DNA of 64,000 bases from DAOTVC01 sp034437215 (GCA_034437215.1 DAOTVC010000129.1:29788-93787), one strand, 5' to 3'; shown: positions 45,601-53,913, counted from the first letter of the stretch. The notes: generated by a model from the sequence alone, not told the origin. Numbers and translations: made by a program.

Positions 45601-46801
45601 CTGCCACGCCGGGTACAGCGTGCCCGACGAGGATGTCAGCGCTCCACAGACCACGCCCGACTTCCCCCAGGCCATGGCCCAGCGCCAGGCGGCCTGGATT
45701 GCCAACACCGGATACGGATACGGGATGGATGACAGCGTCGCCGGCTCCGAGAGGCTGATGCTCTTCTTCACGAGGGCCCTGGGCAAGAGCTCCCCCACCA
45801 CCATCGGCGAGGCGCTGCGCGAGGCCAAGCTTCACTACCTCACCAGTCTGCCCCCCGGAGGGCTCTCCGTCTACGATACCAAGTCGATCATGGAGGCGAC
45901 GCTCTATGGCCTTCCCATGTACGCCGTCTCGGTTCCCAACACCGTCACGTTGGAGGAGTCCGGCAACCCCGTCCAGGCTCAGATGATCAACGCGGAGCTG
46001 ATAATAGAGAACCTCTACGGCCAGACCTGGCTGCTGGAGCCCGAGCTGCAGGAGCACTCCAGCCCCTCCGGCTCCTACTACTCCGTTTCGGGTGAGGCCT
46101 CCCACGCGCCTGTCGGTCGTCCCCTCCTCCCCACCGCCGCCTACCCCCTCGACGATCCCTCCGTTCCCCCGCCCATGCGACCGCACGGCGCCCTGCTGCT
46201 GACCGCAACGCTGAGCTCACACCCCAACTTCGATCCCATCGTCGCCCGTCCGGTCACCGACACGGCTCTGGCAGAACCGCCCCTCAACCCCGCGCTGGGC
46301 TGGACCCCCGGTCGGCTCTTCATGGTCAACGGCACGGGACAGGAGCCCCACCTGGCGGCGACCTTTGCGCTGCTCCACGCCGAGACCCGCGAGCTCCGCC
46401 TTCTGGAACGGTCCACCGTCCAGATCTTCTACTCCCCCAAGAACTTCGACGACTACGGCCCCCCGCACATCCTCGAGGTGGACGGAACCCTGAGCGGCGA
46501 TGAGGTGCTCATCAGCACCCGCGTGAAGGACCTGGAAGACCGTGTTCAGAGCGTCTACGTGACCTTTATCACGGAGGACCGCATGTGGAGCGAGCCGCTG
46601 CAGCGCTCTCCCAGCGACGCCAGCAAGCAGAAGTGGTCGGCCACCTTCACCCAGGAGGAGATAGGCTGGCCCGACGTCGGCTACCTCATCCAGGCCGTGG
46701 ACAAAGCCGGCAACGTCTCCATGGCTGCGGCCAAGGGCGGGTATCGCCAGATCGCACAGGAGATCACCAGGGTCTACCTGCCCCTGACACTCAGACAGTG
46801 A
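42635..46801 (+). CDS. Secreted C25/caspase-fold-like cysteine peptidase
   Basis: 1388 residues with a signal peptide (LWAFALVLMGVLLLGGAAL). After about 480 residues of beta-rich repeats comes a prepeptidase C-terminal-type domain (about 505-660, DLDWYVLTLTQPSLVTVTLSD) interrupted by five QVWEAT repeats (594-623). The region about 705-1120 resembles gingipain-type C25 peptidases: VVLVGSDTQIPFYRE, the presumed catalytic His952 in SVNAHFQHW and Cys990 in GWSMGCHAG. A C-terminal beta domain ends in VYLPLTLRQ, a tail I associate with exported Chloroflexota proteins. It starts 56 bp after the cyclase-like gene on the same strand. Activity is inferred. Confidence 0.78.
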   Translation: MKSKLWAFALVLMGVLLLGGAALPPQPLESASHPRMTPPEENEHPLLTAFTLNSTLTEECPVNYFDFSADHTPPDVYVMNPGEDPTVVELRLWAAEGGMLSEAITLSREIAPYARLTFSSDSIHAVLSTQGVVSGSGVVQTQDENIACFVKHAPQGAGEGYLAAYAPRPATGQLLFPWVSSPRGDLYPVVYVQNLNTDPVSGEILLRKMMSGEVVTITRPFNLESHAVMVYNPQAEGHLAPNESGSLLIQTEDKPISGHLAWYPHTGSGPVETWVAVETGLTGELPLPALNYHPDGVHSSAHLMAFSSSAEATGVAIDFYNPDGTAAAFDEEITVPHHIPVPALVPLSNLNSEWEGSALLTTTGGGADVAFSGVVLDVIRDNLTGSDLGAYAAHISGAGALEHYLPLIHRHHHSATAYWVRNLETEPVTVTLQIHDTKGNLRYTKRETLAAHESLLWDQRETSSLGWNFDGSGKITAGGSVAVVGYDYTPDTGVPSEILDPHEPNDTPFEATPLLASQMTLNGYIEWPEDLDWYVLTLTQPSLVTVTLSDLAADYDLVVMPHPDLLPPLTQGHGMGDLIDFAESNEEGEIESIQVWEATQVWEATQVWEATQVWEATQVWEATSTNPYTQTEVTRLAALKPGPHYVLVLGADEEQHADSPYTLQVEHAPLPLEYSCQWTPNYTVTLSPQPYEAPGTPKSLILYNPTRMAQTYGPTATTTLSEALHRLADHPDVEGYLYPVEHEPDVAQAYAGWNADYNYCNPLAANDVVEAIRQQIISPTLEAYPSIQYVVLVGSDTQIPFYREWDLASIAHESDFTMQTSSYPSPLRAATAAGFYATDDAYGTAPGHELGWRGRYLWRPNLATGRLVENPDEIVGMIDHFISDPLLEAEDALVTGYDFLSDAAEMISATLAAALAPNPIATLIGEDWTEQELRAAWTEPVNAPDLVSVNAHFQHWRAQPADYNSDFFYNLDIVSATASLSGSVGWSMGCHAGYSVPDEDVSAPQTTPDFPQAMAQRQAAWIANTGYGYGMDDSVAGSERLMLFFTRALGKSSPTTIGEALREAKLHYLTSLPPGGLSVYDTKSIMEATLYGLPMYAVSVPNTVTLEESGNPVQAQMINAELIIENLYGQTWLLEPELQEHSSPSGSYYSVSGEASHAPVGRPLLPTAAYPLDDPSVPPPMRPHGALLLTATLSSHPNFDPIVARPVTDTALAEPPLNPALGWTPGRLFMVNGTGQEPHLAATFALLHAETRELRLLERSTVQIFYSPKNFDDYGPPHILEVDGTLSGDEVLISTRVKDLEDRVQSVYVTFITEDRMWSEPLQRSPSDASKQKWSATFTQEEIGWPDVGYLIQAVDKAGNVSMAAAKGGYRQIAQEITRVYLPLTLRQ
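44414..44503 (+). repeat. Five tandem 18-bp repeats encoding QVWEAT
   Basis: Units start at 44414, 44432, 44450, 44468 and 44486. Nucleotide differences between units (GGTCTG, GGTTTG, AGTGTG, GGTATG; GAAGCC or GAGGCC) are all silent, so all five units encode the same six residues. The repeat lies inside the predicted prepeptidase domain region. Confidence 0.9.
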
Positions 46802-46815
46802 CCCCTCGATGTGCC

Positions 46816-46846
46816 AGCGCCCCGCAGCCTGCTGCGGGGCGCTTTA
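46816..46846 (+). terminator. Intrinsic terminator after the peptidase gene
   Basis: AGCGCCCCGCAG, loop CCTG, CTGCGGGGCGCT, then TTAT. A 12-bp stem. Confidence 0.8.
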
Positions 46847-46867
46847 TATCCTCCACCCGCACCCTCC

Positions 46868-46993
46868 CGCGTTAGATCTGACCTTGATAGAAGACAAACA
46901 GTCATTGCACATCGAGAGTTGGAAAAAAAGCAGGACTATCGTACAATCCAGGAGGAGTACGATCTGTACCTCCCGCTGATTCTCAAGAACTGA
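46868..46993 (+). pseudogene. Possible tail fragment of a second exported protein
   Basis: An open frame downstream of the terminator ends in YDLYLPLILKN and a stop. That ending is of the same kind as the VYLPLTLRQ of the large peptidase just upstream. No start or body is present. It may be the leftover C-terminus of a deleted paralogue. It could also be chance, since it is very short. Confidence 0.3.
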
Positions 46994-47012
46994 ACCACCG
47001 AAAGGAGTATCC

Positions 47013-47684
47013 ATGACACGACCTACCTACACCATCGCCATCCTCGGCGGCACGGGAAACGAGGGTCCCGGGCTGGCCCTCCGTTGGGCCGACGCCGGGC
47101 ACAAGATCATCATCGGCTCCCGGCAAGCGGAGAAGGCCCAACGGGTCGCCGGGGAGGTCAACGAGAAGTTGGGGGAACCCGTCGTCGAGGGACTGGAGAA
47201 CCACGACGCCGCCCGCGCCGCCGAGATCGCCGTTCTCACCGTTCCCTACAGCGCTCAGAATCCCCTGCTGGAGAGTCTGAAGGAAGAGCTCCAGGGCAAG
47301 ATTCTGGTCAATGTCACCGTAGCGATGAACCCGCCCAAGGTCTCGCGAGTCTATATCCCGCCCGAGGGGTCGGCGTCGGAGCAGGCCCAGGAGATCCTGG
47401 GACCCGACGTCCGCGTCGTGGCGGCCTTTCAGAACGTAGGGGCGCACAACCTCGAGCCTTTGGACCACCCGGTGGCGTGCGACGTGCTGGTCTGCGGTAA
47501 TGACAAAGAGGCCAAGCAGGTAGCCATCGGGCTCGCCGAGGACACCGGCACCCGCGGCATCGATGCCGGCCCCCTGATCAACGCCCGGGTCGTCGAGGGG
47601 CTGACCTCCATCCTCATCGGCATCAACATGCGTTACAAGGTACCGGGCTCGGGGATTCGGATCACGGGACTCGAAACTCCCTGA
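47013..47684 (+). CDS. npdG: NADPH-dependent F420 reductase
   Basis: Transfers hydride between NADPH and coenzyme F420. An N-terminal Rossmann fold (IAILGGTGNEGPGLALRWADAG) with the 2'-phosphate-binding IIGSRQAEKA, then VLTVPY and the C-terminal QNVGAHNLEPLDHPVACDVLVCGND. 223 residues, normal. ATG behind GAAAGGAG. The next two genes are also F420-related, which supports the call. Confidence 0.9.
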   Translation: MTRPTYTIAILGGTGNEGPGLALRWADAGHKIIIGSRQAEKAQRVAGEVNEKLGEPVVEGLENHDAARAAEIAVLTVPYSAQNPLLESLKEELQGKILVNVTVAMNPPKVSRVYIPPEGSASEQAQEILGPDVRVVAAFQNVGAHNLEPLDHPVACDVLVCGNDKEAKQVAIGLAEDTGTRGIDAGPLINARVVEGLTSILIGINMRYKVPGSGIRITGLETP

Positions 47685-47691
47685 AGTCAGG

Positions 47692-47697
47692 ATATAA
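47692..47697 (+). promoter_or_regulatory. Possible -10 box before cofE
   Basis: TATAAT 8-14 bp after the npdG stop. No good -35 box was found, so an internal promoter is only a possibility. Confidence 0.3.
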
Positions 47698-47716
47698 TGA
47701 GAGAGGATGACGAAGG

Positions 47717-48487
47717 GTGATGAGCATCCCACGGATCACACTCTGGGGCGTGCCCGGCATTCCTGACGTCCGGCCCGGCGACGACCTCGTCCAACTCATC
47801 CGGACGGCTCTGGGCAAGGCCGGGATCACCCTGCAAGATGGGGATGTTCTCGTCGTCACCCAGAAGATCGTCTCCAAGGCCGAGGGACGGGCCGTCGATC
47901 TGGCGGAGGTAGAACCTTCCGCGGAGGCCCGGCAACTGGCGGAGGTCACCGGGAAGGATCCGCGCCTCGTCGAGGTCATCCTCCAGGGGTCGCGGCAGGT
48001 GATCCGGCAACGCGGCCCCGTGCTTATCATGGAGACTCAACACGGTTGGATCTGCGCCAACGCCGGCGTGGACCGCTCCAACGTGGCCGGCCCCGAGGGC
48101 GAGATAGCACTCGTGCTCCCCGAGGATCCCGACGGCTCCGCAGAGCGCATCCGGCAGGGGCTGCGAGAGCTGGCGGGCGTTGACGTTGCCGTGATCGTCA
48201 CCGACACCCACGGGCGCCCCTGGCGGGAGGGCACGGTCAACGTAGCCCTGGGGGTGGCAGGGATGCGCCCCATTGCCGATCTACGGGGCCTGCCGGACAT
48301 GTTCGGCTACACCCTGCAGGTGACGACCGTCGCCCGGGCGGACGAACTGGCAGCCGCCTCGGGGCTCATCACCGGACAGGCAGCCGAGGGGCTGCCCGTC
48401 GTCGTCATCCGCGGTGCCGACTACCCCCGGGGCGAGGGGCGCGCCGTGGAGATGCAGCGCCCGCCGGAAAAGGACCTCTTCCGCTAA
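47717..48487 (+). CDS. cofE: Coenzyme F420-0:L-glutamate ligase
   Basis: Adds gamma-glutamyl residues to F420-0 using GTP. Seen: VTQKIVSKAEGR near the N-terminus, ICANAGVDRSNV and VIVTDTHGRPWREG, which carry the metal and GTP-binding residues. About 256 residues, the stand-alone CofE form without the C-terminal nitroreductase-like domain of mycobacterial FbiB. The start is either GTG at 47717 or the next codon, ATG at 47720; the ribosome-binding site is poor for both. Same strand as npdG and the LLM oxidoreductase. Confidence 0.9.
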   Translation: MMSIPRITLWGVPGIPDVRPGDDLVQLIRTALGKAGITLQDGDVLVVTQKIVSKAEGRAVDLAEVEPSAEARQLAEVTGKDPRLVEVILQGSRQVIRQRGPVLIMETQHGWICANAGVDRSNVAGPEGEIALVLPEDPDGSAERIRQGLRELAGVDVAVIVTDTHGRPWREGTVNVALGVAGMRPIADLRGLPDMFGYTLQVTTVARADELAAASGLITGQAAEGLPVVVIRGADYPRGEGRAVEMQRPPEKDLFR

Positions 48488-48553
48488 CAGGGTAGAGGCT
48501 CTACGATATCACGACCGAGATACGAGACCGTTGGACCAGCGAAAGGAGAGGAC

Positions 48554-49561
48554 ATGCCTCAGAAGAAGATATCCAGAGTAGCGCTCTATTTGCAGGATGC
48601 CCACCCCATCCGGGATGGGATGGAATACGCTCAGTACGCCGAGGAGCGGGGCTTCGAGGCCGTCTGGCAAGCCGAAAGCCGGCTGGTGCGGGACGCCATC
48701 GTCCCCATGTCGGCCTACGCAGCCGTCACCAAGAAGCTCAAGGTGGGCTCGGGGGTCATCAACAACTGGACGCGCAACATCGGGCTCCTCGCAGCGACCT
48801 TCCTCACCCTCGACGACCTGGCGCCCGACCGCATCATCTGCGGTATCGGTGCCTGGTGGGATCCCCTGGCGAAGAACGTGGGCATCGATCGCCGCAAGCC
48901 TCTCACCGCCATGCGAGAGACCGTCGAGGTGCTCCGCCGCCTGCTCAACCTGGAGCGGGTCACCTTCCACGGCGAGTTCCACCAGGTCGAGGGGGTGGAG
49001 CTGGACGTCGTCCACGGACGCAAGGAGCCCCGCAACGTTCCCATCATGATCGGCGCGACGGGCCCCCAGATGATGGCCCTGGCCGGGGAGATCGCCGACG
49101 GCGTCGTTCTCAACTACTGTGTCCCTCCCGAGTACAACGACATGGCGCTGGAGCAGTTGGAGAAGGGCGCCCAACGGGCCGGACGCAGCCTGGACGAGAT
49201 CGATCGTCCGCAGCTCATCGTCTGCTCCGTCCACGAAGACCGCGCCGAGGCCATCCGCGGCGCGAAGATGCTGCTGACCCAGTACCTGGCCCAACAGCCG
49301 CACATCGCGAAGGCCAGCGAGGTCGATCCCCAGATCGTCGAGAACATCCAGACCATCCTGGGTTGGCCCGCGACGAAGGAGCAGATCGAGCAGGCGATGG
49401 ACTACGTGCCCGACGATCTGGTCCTGCGTATCACCGCCACCGGGACCCCTGAGGAGGTCGTCGAGAAGGTCATGGAGTACGTCAAACGGGGCGCCACGTC
49501 TCCCATTCTCTATCCGCTGGGCGACCCCAAATTGATGATCGACACCTTCGCACCGCAGTAG
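48554..49561 (+). CDS. LLM-class F420-dependent oxidoreductase
   Basis: Luciferase-like TIM-barrel monooxygenase family. Seen: GFEAVWQAESRLVRDAIVPMSAYA, the GVINNWTRNIGLLA substrate/cofactor region, GIGAWWDPLAKNVGIDR, and PIMIGATGPQMMALAGEIADGVVLNY. 335 residues. Its position behind npdG and cofE favours F420 over FMN as cofactor. Substrate unknown; methylenetetrahydromethanopterin-reductase-like sequences are the nearest type. ATG behind GAAAGGAGAGG. Confidence 0.85.
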   Translation: MPQKKISRVALYLQDAHPIRDGMEYAQYAEERGFEAVWQAESRLVRDAIVPMSAYAAVTKKLKVGSGVINNWTRNIGLLAATFLTLDDLAPDRIICGIGAWWDPLAKNVGIDRRKPLTAMRETVEVLRRLLNLERVTFHGEFHQVEGVELDVVHGRKEPRNVPIMIGATGPQMMALAGEIADGVVLNYCVPPEYNDMALEQLEKGAQRAGRSLDEIDRPQLIVCSVHEDRAEAIRGAKMLLTQYLAQQPHIAKASEVDPQIVENIQTILGWPATKEQIEQAMDYVPDDLVLRITATGTPEEVVEKVMEYVKRGATSPILYPLGDPKLMIDTFAPQ

Positions 49562-49576
49562 AATGCAACGCACTAG

Positions 49577-49639
49577 GGGATAGGGAGCGCGCAAAGCGCA
49601 GGTGCGGTCCAGGCCCGCGACGCTTTCGCGCCCTATCCC
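49577..49639. repeat. Long inverted repeat before the helicase gene
   Basis: GGGATAGGGAGCGCGCAAAGCG (49577-49598, shown only to about 20 bases: GGGATAGGG...AAAGCG) pairs with CGCTTTCGCGCCCTATCCC (49621-49639), with small bulges and a 22-nt loop. No T-run. It could be a structured leader, a transcript end of the LLM gene, or a single-copy hairpin element. Confidence 0.55.
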
Positions 49640-49673
49640 ACCTCTGCCCAGCGCCGGAGACGAGAGAGCCCAC

Positions 49674-52600
49674 ATGTTCGAGCACCTAACCTTCCGCTAC
49701 CCCTTCCGCGGGTATCAGCGCACTATCCTGACGGAGACGGAGAGCGCGCTGGCGGATGGAAGCTACCACATCGTAGCACCACCGGGTTCGGGCAGGACCA
49801 TTGTGGGCTTAGAGCTCATCCGGCGCTTCAACCGCCCGGCCGTCATCTTCGTGCCCACGCTCCCCCTGCAGACGAAGTGGCGGGAGCGGGCGCAACTCTT
49901 TCTACCGGAGGGAAACGAGAACCTCGACGCCCTCGTCAGCCTGAACCCGCACAACCTGGCCCCCATTAACATCCTTACCTATCAGACCATCTCCTCACCG
50001 GGAGAGGCACGCACCCACGTCGAAGCCATCGCCCGGGCCCGCTGGATCGAGGAGCTGCTCCAGGAAGAGCGGGTGCCCAATGAAGCGGCTGCGCAGGCGC
50101 GCCTGCGGGTCATGGAAGAGAACAACCCCCGCAGCTACCAGCAGGAGCTCGCCCGCCGTTATCGCGGTCTCAAAGAGCAACTCCTGAAGGAACCTCATCT
50201 TGACCTGAGCCCTCTCCTGCACCCCGACGCGCAGGGGTTCCTCGCTGACCTACTCGACTATGGAGTGAGCACCGTCGTTCTTGACGAATGCCGTCACCTG
50301 CTCGACTACTGGGCCCTGGTGCTGCACTGCTTGGTCGACCGGATACCGGAGCCCAAGATCATAGGTTTGGCAGCGACCCTGCCCTCCCCCGAAACCGACC
50401 GGGAGTTCGAAAACTACCACAGTCTCATCGGCAGCGTGGACTTCACCGTTCCCACCCCCGCCGTCGTCAAAGAGGGGAATCTGGCGCCCTACCGGGATCT
50501 CGTCTACTTCGTCAAGCCCAGCCAGCGCGAGATGGACTACCTCCTGCACGTTCAGGACGCCTTCGAAGAGGCCATCGGAGAACTGACCGCGAGCGCGCCC
50601 TTCCGCGACTGGGTCGTGGAGTCGGTGGTGCGGAAACCCTATCACGAGGAGGTCCCCTACTCCTGGGAGGAGTTCCTGCGCAGTTACCCCTTCTTCTCCA
50701 TCGCCGGTCTGCGCTTCCTCCACCAGATCGGCTATGAACTCCCGGCAGAGATGCTGATTCCGAATGAGGCCCGGGAGGAGATGGTGCTGGAGGACTGGAT
50801 CGCCCTCCTGGAGCGTTATGGGCTGGACGTCCTCAGGGTGAGATTCGATGCCGGCGCCCGGCGCTCCTGGGAGCGGCTGCGCAGAATCCTCAGGCCCTTC
50901 GGCTTCAACCTCACCGATGACGGCGTGCACCACGTATACTCACCGGGTGCTATGCTCCTTGGCCTCTCGGAGTCCAAGAACGAGGCGGTCGCCGAGATCC
51001 TGCGTGCCGAGGACCGCGCCCTGGGAGAGCGAATGCGCGCCGCGGTGGTCACCGACTTCGAGAAGTCGGGCAGCGGGGTGCAGCGGCTCCCGGGCATCTT
51101 GGACCCCGCTGCAGGCAGCGCACTGCAGATCTTCCGCCACCTGATGGCTCAACCGGATCTGCAGAACCTCACGCCCGTACTCGTCACCGGTCGCACCCTC
51201 CTCGTGAACAGTGCCGCAGGAGATCGGCTCGTAGAGCGCCTCAACCCCCTACTGGAGGAAGCAGGTATGGGCGCTCGCTGTTATACGCGCCCCACAGACA
51301 TTCCTCACGTGCTGCAGATCGATGGAGAGGGGGAGGGCTGGAACGGCCAAACCTACACCTGGCTCGTCAGCGCAGCCTTCAATCCGGGCCTCACCCGTTG
51401 TCTCGTGGGCACCCGGGGCGTCCTCAGTGAGGGCGGGGACCTGCACAAGCTCAACACGCTCATCGACCTGACGAGCGCCACCACCCGCCCCTCCGTTCAG
51501 GAGTTACGCGGGCGTACCCTGCAGCTGGACCCGGATTGGCCTCGCAAGCTCGCCCATCACTGGGATGTGGTATGCGTAACCCGTCAGTTTGATAAGGGGG
51601 ACCGGGATCTGGCACGCTGTGTCCGTCGCCACGAGCACCATTGGGGGATCAAGACCACCTCGCTGCGCCAACAGGCGCAGCAGATGCCGGGGACGTCCCC
51701 ACGACCCGAGGAGCGTGGACAGATCGTCAAAGGCATCAGCCACCTTGACGCCCGCCTGGCCTACGAGCTCGGCTTCTCGAGCTTCACACGCATCGATTTC
51801 GAGACCTACACCGCACAGATGCTGAAGCGGGTGCCGGCGCGGGACGTCGTCTACGACCTGTGGGGTGTGGGCGACGACTACAGCAACCTCTCCTGCCACG
51901 TGGTGCGGCTCGATACCCGTGATTTGAGAATCCGGACCGCCCACACCATAGAGCAGACCCTCCAGAAAGTGATCCGGATCTACCGGCCCTTCGCCGGCGT
52001 AGCACTCTTTCTCCTGGCCTGGTTGGTGTTCCGCCTGATCTGGGGGCTTTACGAAGTGGAGTGGGGAAACGCTCTGCTCGGAGCCTATAGAGGTGTGGGG
52101 CTCTTCCTCCTCTTAGGTGCCCTGCTCGGTCTCGCTCTCAATACCCGTAAGGCCTACCGATACGTCAGAGAGCAGTTGCTCGAGCAGCCTCCCGCCATGA
52201 TCCTCTTGGATATCGGCAGGGCATTGCTCGTGGCCCTGCGCGAGGGGGAGCTGATCAGCAGCGAGCACGAGCCGCAGGACGTGAAGATCATCGCGCAACC
52301 CGATCAGAGCTACGACGTGCTCCTGGCTCGGGCTTTGCCGGCGGAGGCGGAGCTCTTCGTCGCAGCGTACCAGCAGATCTTCGAAACGGTGCGCAACCAA
52401 CGCTACCTCGTGCTGCGCGACGAGTCCGATCTGCCCACAGCCTCCCTACACCCGCTGTGGTTCCGGCTGCGCCGCTGGCTGCGCAACCGGGATCTCTACG
52501 GGCCCGCCTACCATCCGGTTCCGGACGTACTATCCACCAACGCGGACCTAGCCGAGATCTTCGCCCGCGCTTGGCAGCGCTACGTTGGCGGCGGAGAGCT

Positions 52601-52700
52601 CGTCTACACCTACAGTGAGCAAGGACAAGCCGTACTGCTCAGAGCGCGTGCCCAGGATCGACCCGAAGTCAAGGGGCTGACCTTCGAGGTATGGCGATAG
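49674..52700 (+). CDS. SF2 helicase-like protein with two membrane helices
   Basis: 1008 residues. The N-terminal DEAD/DEAH-type core has a Walker A PPGSGRT in which the usual Lys is Arg (R41), motif II DECRH (204-208), motif III-like LAATLP, and a second RecA domain with GTRGVLSEGGD and motif VI QELRGRTLQ. After the helicase part, about residues 770-835 contain two strong hydrophobic helices (VALFLLAWLVFRLIWGL, GLFLLLGALLGLAL), followed by about 170 soluble residues ending in LTFEVWR. A membrane-anchored helicase is unusual. With Arg in the P-loop, ATP hydrolysis may be weak or absent. Start at 49674; no strong ribosome-binding site. Confidence 0.75.
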   Translation: MFEHLTFRYPFRGYQRTILTETESALADGSYHIVAPPGSGRTIVGLELIRRFNRPAVIFVPTLPLQTKWRERAQLFLPEGNENLDALVSLNPHNLAPINILTYQTISSPGEARTHVEAIARARWIEELLQEERVPNEAAAQARLRVMEENNPRSYQQELARRYRGLKEQLLKEPHLDLSPLLHPDAQGFLADLLDYGVSTVVLDECRHLLDYWALVLHCLVDRIPEPKIIGLAATLPSPETDREFENYHSLIGSVDFTVPTPAVVKEGNLAPYRDLVYFVKPSQREMDYLLHVQDAFEEAIGELTASAPFRDWVVESVVRKPYHEEVPYSWEEFLRSYPFFSIAGLRFLHQIGYELPAEMLIPNEAREEMVLEDWIALLERYGLDVLRVRFDAGARRSWERLRRILRPFGFNLTDDGVHHVYSPGAMLLGLSESKNEAVAEILRAEDRALGERMRAAVVTDFEKSGSGVQRLPGILDPAAGSALQIFRHLMAQPDLQNLTPVLVTGRTLLVNSAAGDRLVERLNPLLEEAGMGARCYTRPTDIPHVLQIDGEGEGWNGQTYTWLVSAAFNPGLTRCLVGTRGVLSEGGDLHKLNTLIDLTSATTRPSVQELRGRTLQLDPDWPRKLAHHWDVVCVTRQFDKGDRDLARCVRRHEHHWGIKTTSLRQQAQQMPGTSPRPEERGQIVKGISHLDARLAYELGFSSFTRIDFETYTAQMLKRVPARDVVYDLWGVGDDYSNLSCHVVRLDTRDLRIRTAHTIEQTLQKVIRIYRPFAGVALFLLAWLVFRLIWGLYEVEWGNALLGAYRGVGLFLLLGALLGLALNTRKAYRYVREQLLEQPPAMILLDIGRALLVALREGELISSEHEPQDVKIIAQPDQSYDVLLARALPAEAELFVAAYQQIFETVRNQRYLVLRDESDLPTASLHPLWFRLRRWLRNRDLYGPAYHPVPDVLSTNADLAEIFARAWQRYVGGGELVYTYSEQGQAVLLRARAQDRPEVKGLTFEVWR

Positions 52701-52772
52701 GGCATCACGGCTCACGCCGGGCTTCCCCCCCACATTGCTATACAACCCTTCACCTACGGAGGATACGAACCT

Positions 52773-53858
52773 ATGTCTGATCTGACCACCCACCTACTCA
52801 ACCTGAAACTTGACCACCCCGTCATGCCGGCGGCAGGGCCACCGGGCAGAGACGCCATGGCCCTGCGCGCCTGCGCTGAGGGCGGAGCGTCGGCTCTCGT
52901 CGCCAAGACCATCTCCACCACCGCCGCCGAGATCCCCACCCCCAACATGGCCGACTTCAAGACCTACTTCCTCAACACGGAGCTCTGGTCGGAGCTGCCG
53001 CCGGAGCATTGGATAGCGGAGGAGTACCCCGCCGCCCGCGCCACCGCCGACGAGCTCGGCATCCCGCTCATCGTAGGGCTGGGCTACACAGCCGACGAGA
53101 TCGCCGAGCTGGCGCCGCAGGTCGCCCCCTTCGCCGACGCCCTCGAATTGAGCACCCACTACATCGGTGACGATCCCTCGCCCATGCAGGCCGCCATCCG
53201 CGCGGCGAAGGCAGGGGCTGACGTGCCCGTCCTCGTGAAGATGAGCCCCTTCCGCGAGCCCCAGGAGGCGGCCCTGGCGGCCCAGGAAGCGGGCGCCGAT
53301 GCCATCGTGGCCGTCAACTCCTTCGGTCCCGCCTTCGGCATCGACATCGAGCAGGGCGGAAGGCCCGTCATGGGAGGGAAGGGCTACGGCTGGATGTCCG
53401 GCCCGGCCCTCAAGCCCATCGCCCTGCGCATGGTCTACGATATCGCCCGGGTCGTGGACGTGCCCCTCATCGGTGTGGGCGGGATCTCTAGCGGTGAGGA
53501 CGTCGTAGAGTTCCTCATGGCGGGGGCGACGGCGGTCCAGATCTGCACGGCAGCCATCACCAAGGGACCGGAGATCTTCGGCAAGGTGGCCCGGCAGCTG
53601 GAGCGGTGGCTCGATAAGCACGACTACGCCTCCGTGGAGGAGATTCACGGCTTGACGCTGACCCACGCCATCCCTGAGATGACAGCGCCTCCCACCCTAC
53701 TTCAGCAGAAGTGCATCGCCTGTGGGCGCTGCGTCACCAGCTGTGTCTACGACGCCCTCTCTCTCGACGGCAAGAGGCTGCAGATCCGCCCGGAGCGCTG
53801 CGCACGCTGTGGTCTCTGCATCACGCGCTGTCCCGTGGAGGCCCTGCAGCCCGCTTGA
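52773..53858 (+). CDS. Dihydroorotate dehydrogenase-like flavoprotein with 2[4Fe-4S] tail
   Basis: TIM-barrel FMN enzyme of the DHODH/PreA class: VMPAAGPPGRDAMALRACAEGG, VLVKMSPF, AVNSFGPAFGID and PLIGVGGISSGEDVVEFLMAGATAVQ (phosphate-binding). The C-terminal 50 residues are a ferredoxin domain with two CxxCxxCxxxC sets (CIACGRCVTSC, CARCGLCITRC). Domain order matches PreA, the NAD-linked dihydropyrimidine dehydrogenase subunit, but the protein is about 50 residues shorter and no PreT is adjacent. The physiological substrate is open. Confidence 0.8.
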   Translation: MSDLTTHLLNLKLDHPVMPAAGPPGRDAMALRACAEGGASALVAKTISTTAAEIPTPNMADFKTYFLNTELWSELPPEHWIAEEYPAARATADELGIPLIVGLGYTADEIAELAPQVAPFADALELSTHYIGDDPSPMQAAIRAAKAGADVPVLVKMSPFREPQEAALAAQEAGADAIVAVNSFGPAFGIDIEQGGRPVMGGKGYGWMSGPALKPIALRMVYDIARVVDVPLIGVGGISSGEDVVEFLMAGATAVQICTAAITKGPEIFGKVARQLERWLDKHDYASVEEIHGLTLTHAIPEMTAPPTLLQQKCIACGRCVTSCVYDALSLDGKRLQIRPERCARCGLCITRCPVEALQPA

Positions 53859-53913
53859 GCGGCAAAACCAGAAGCGTTCGACTTTGCCGCCCCACCTACC
53901 CTTGATACACCGT

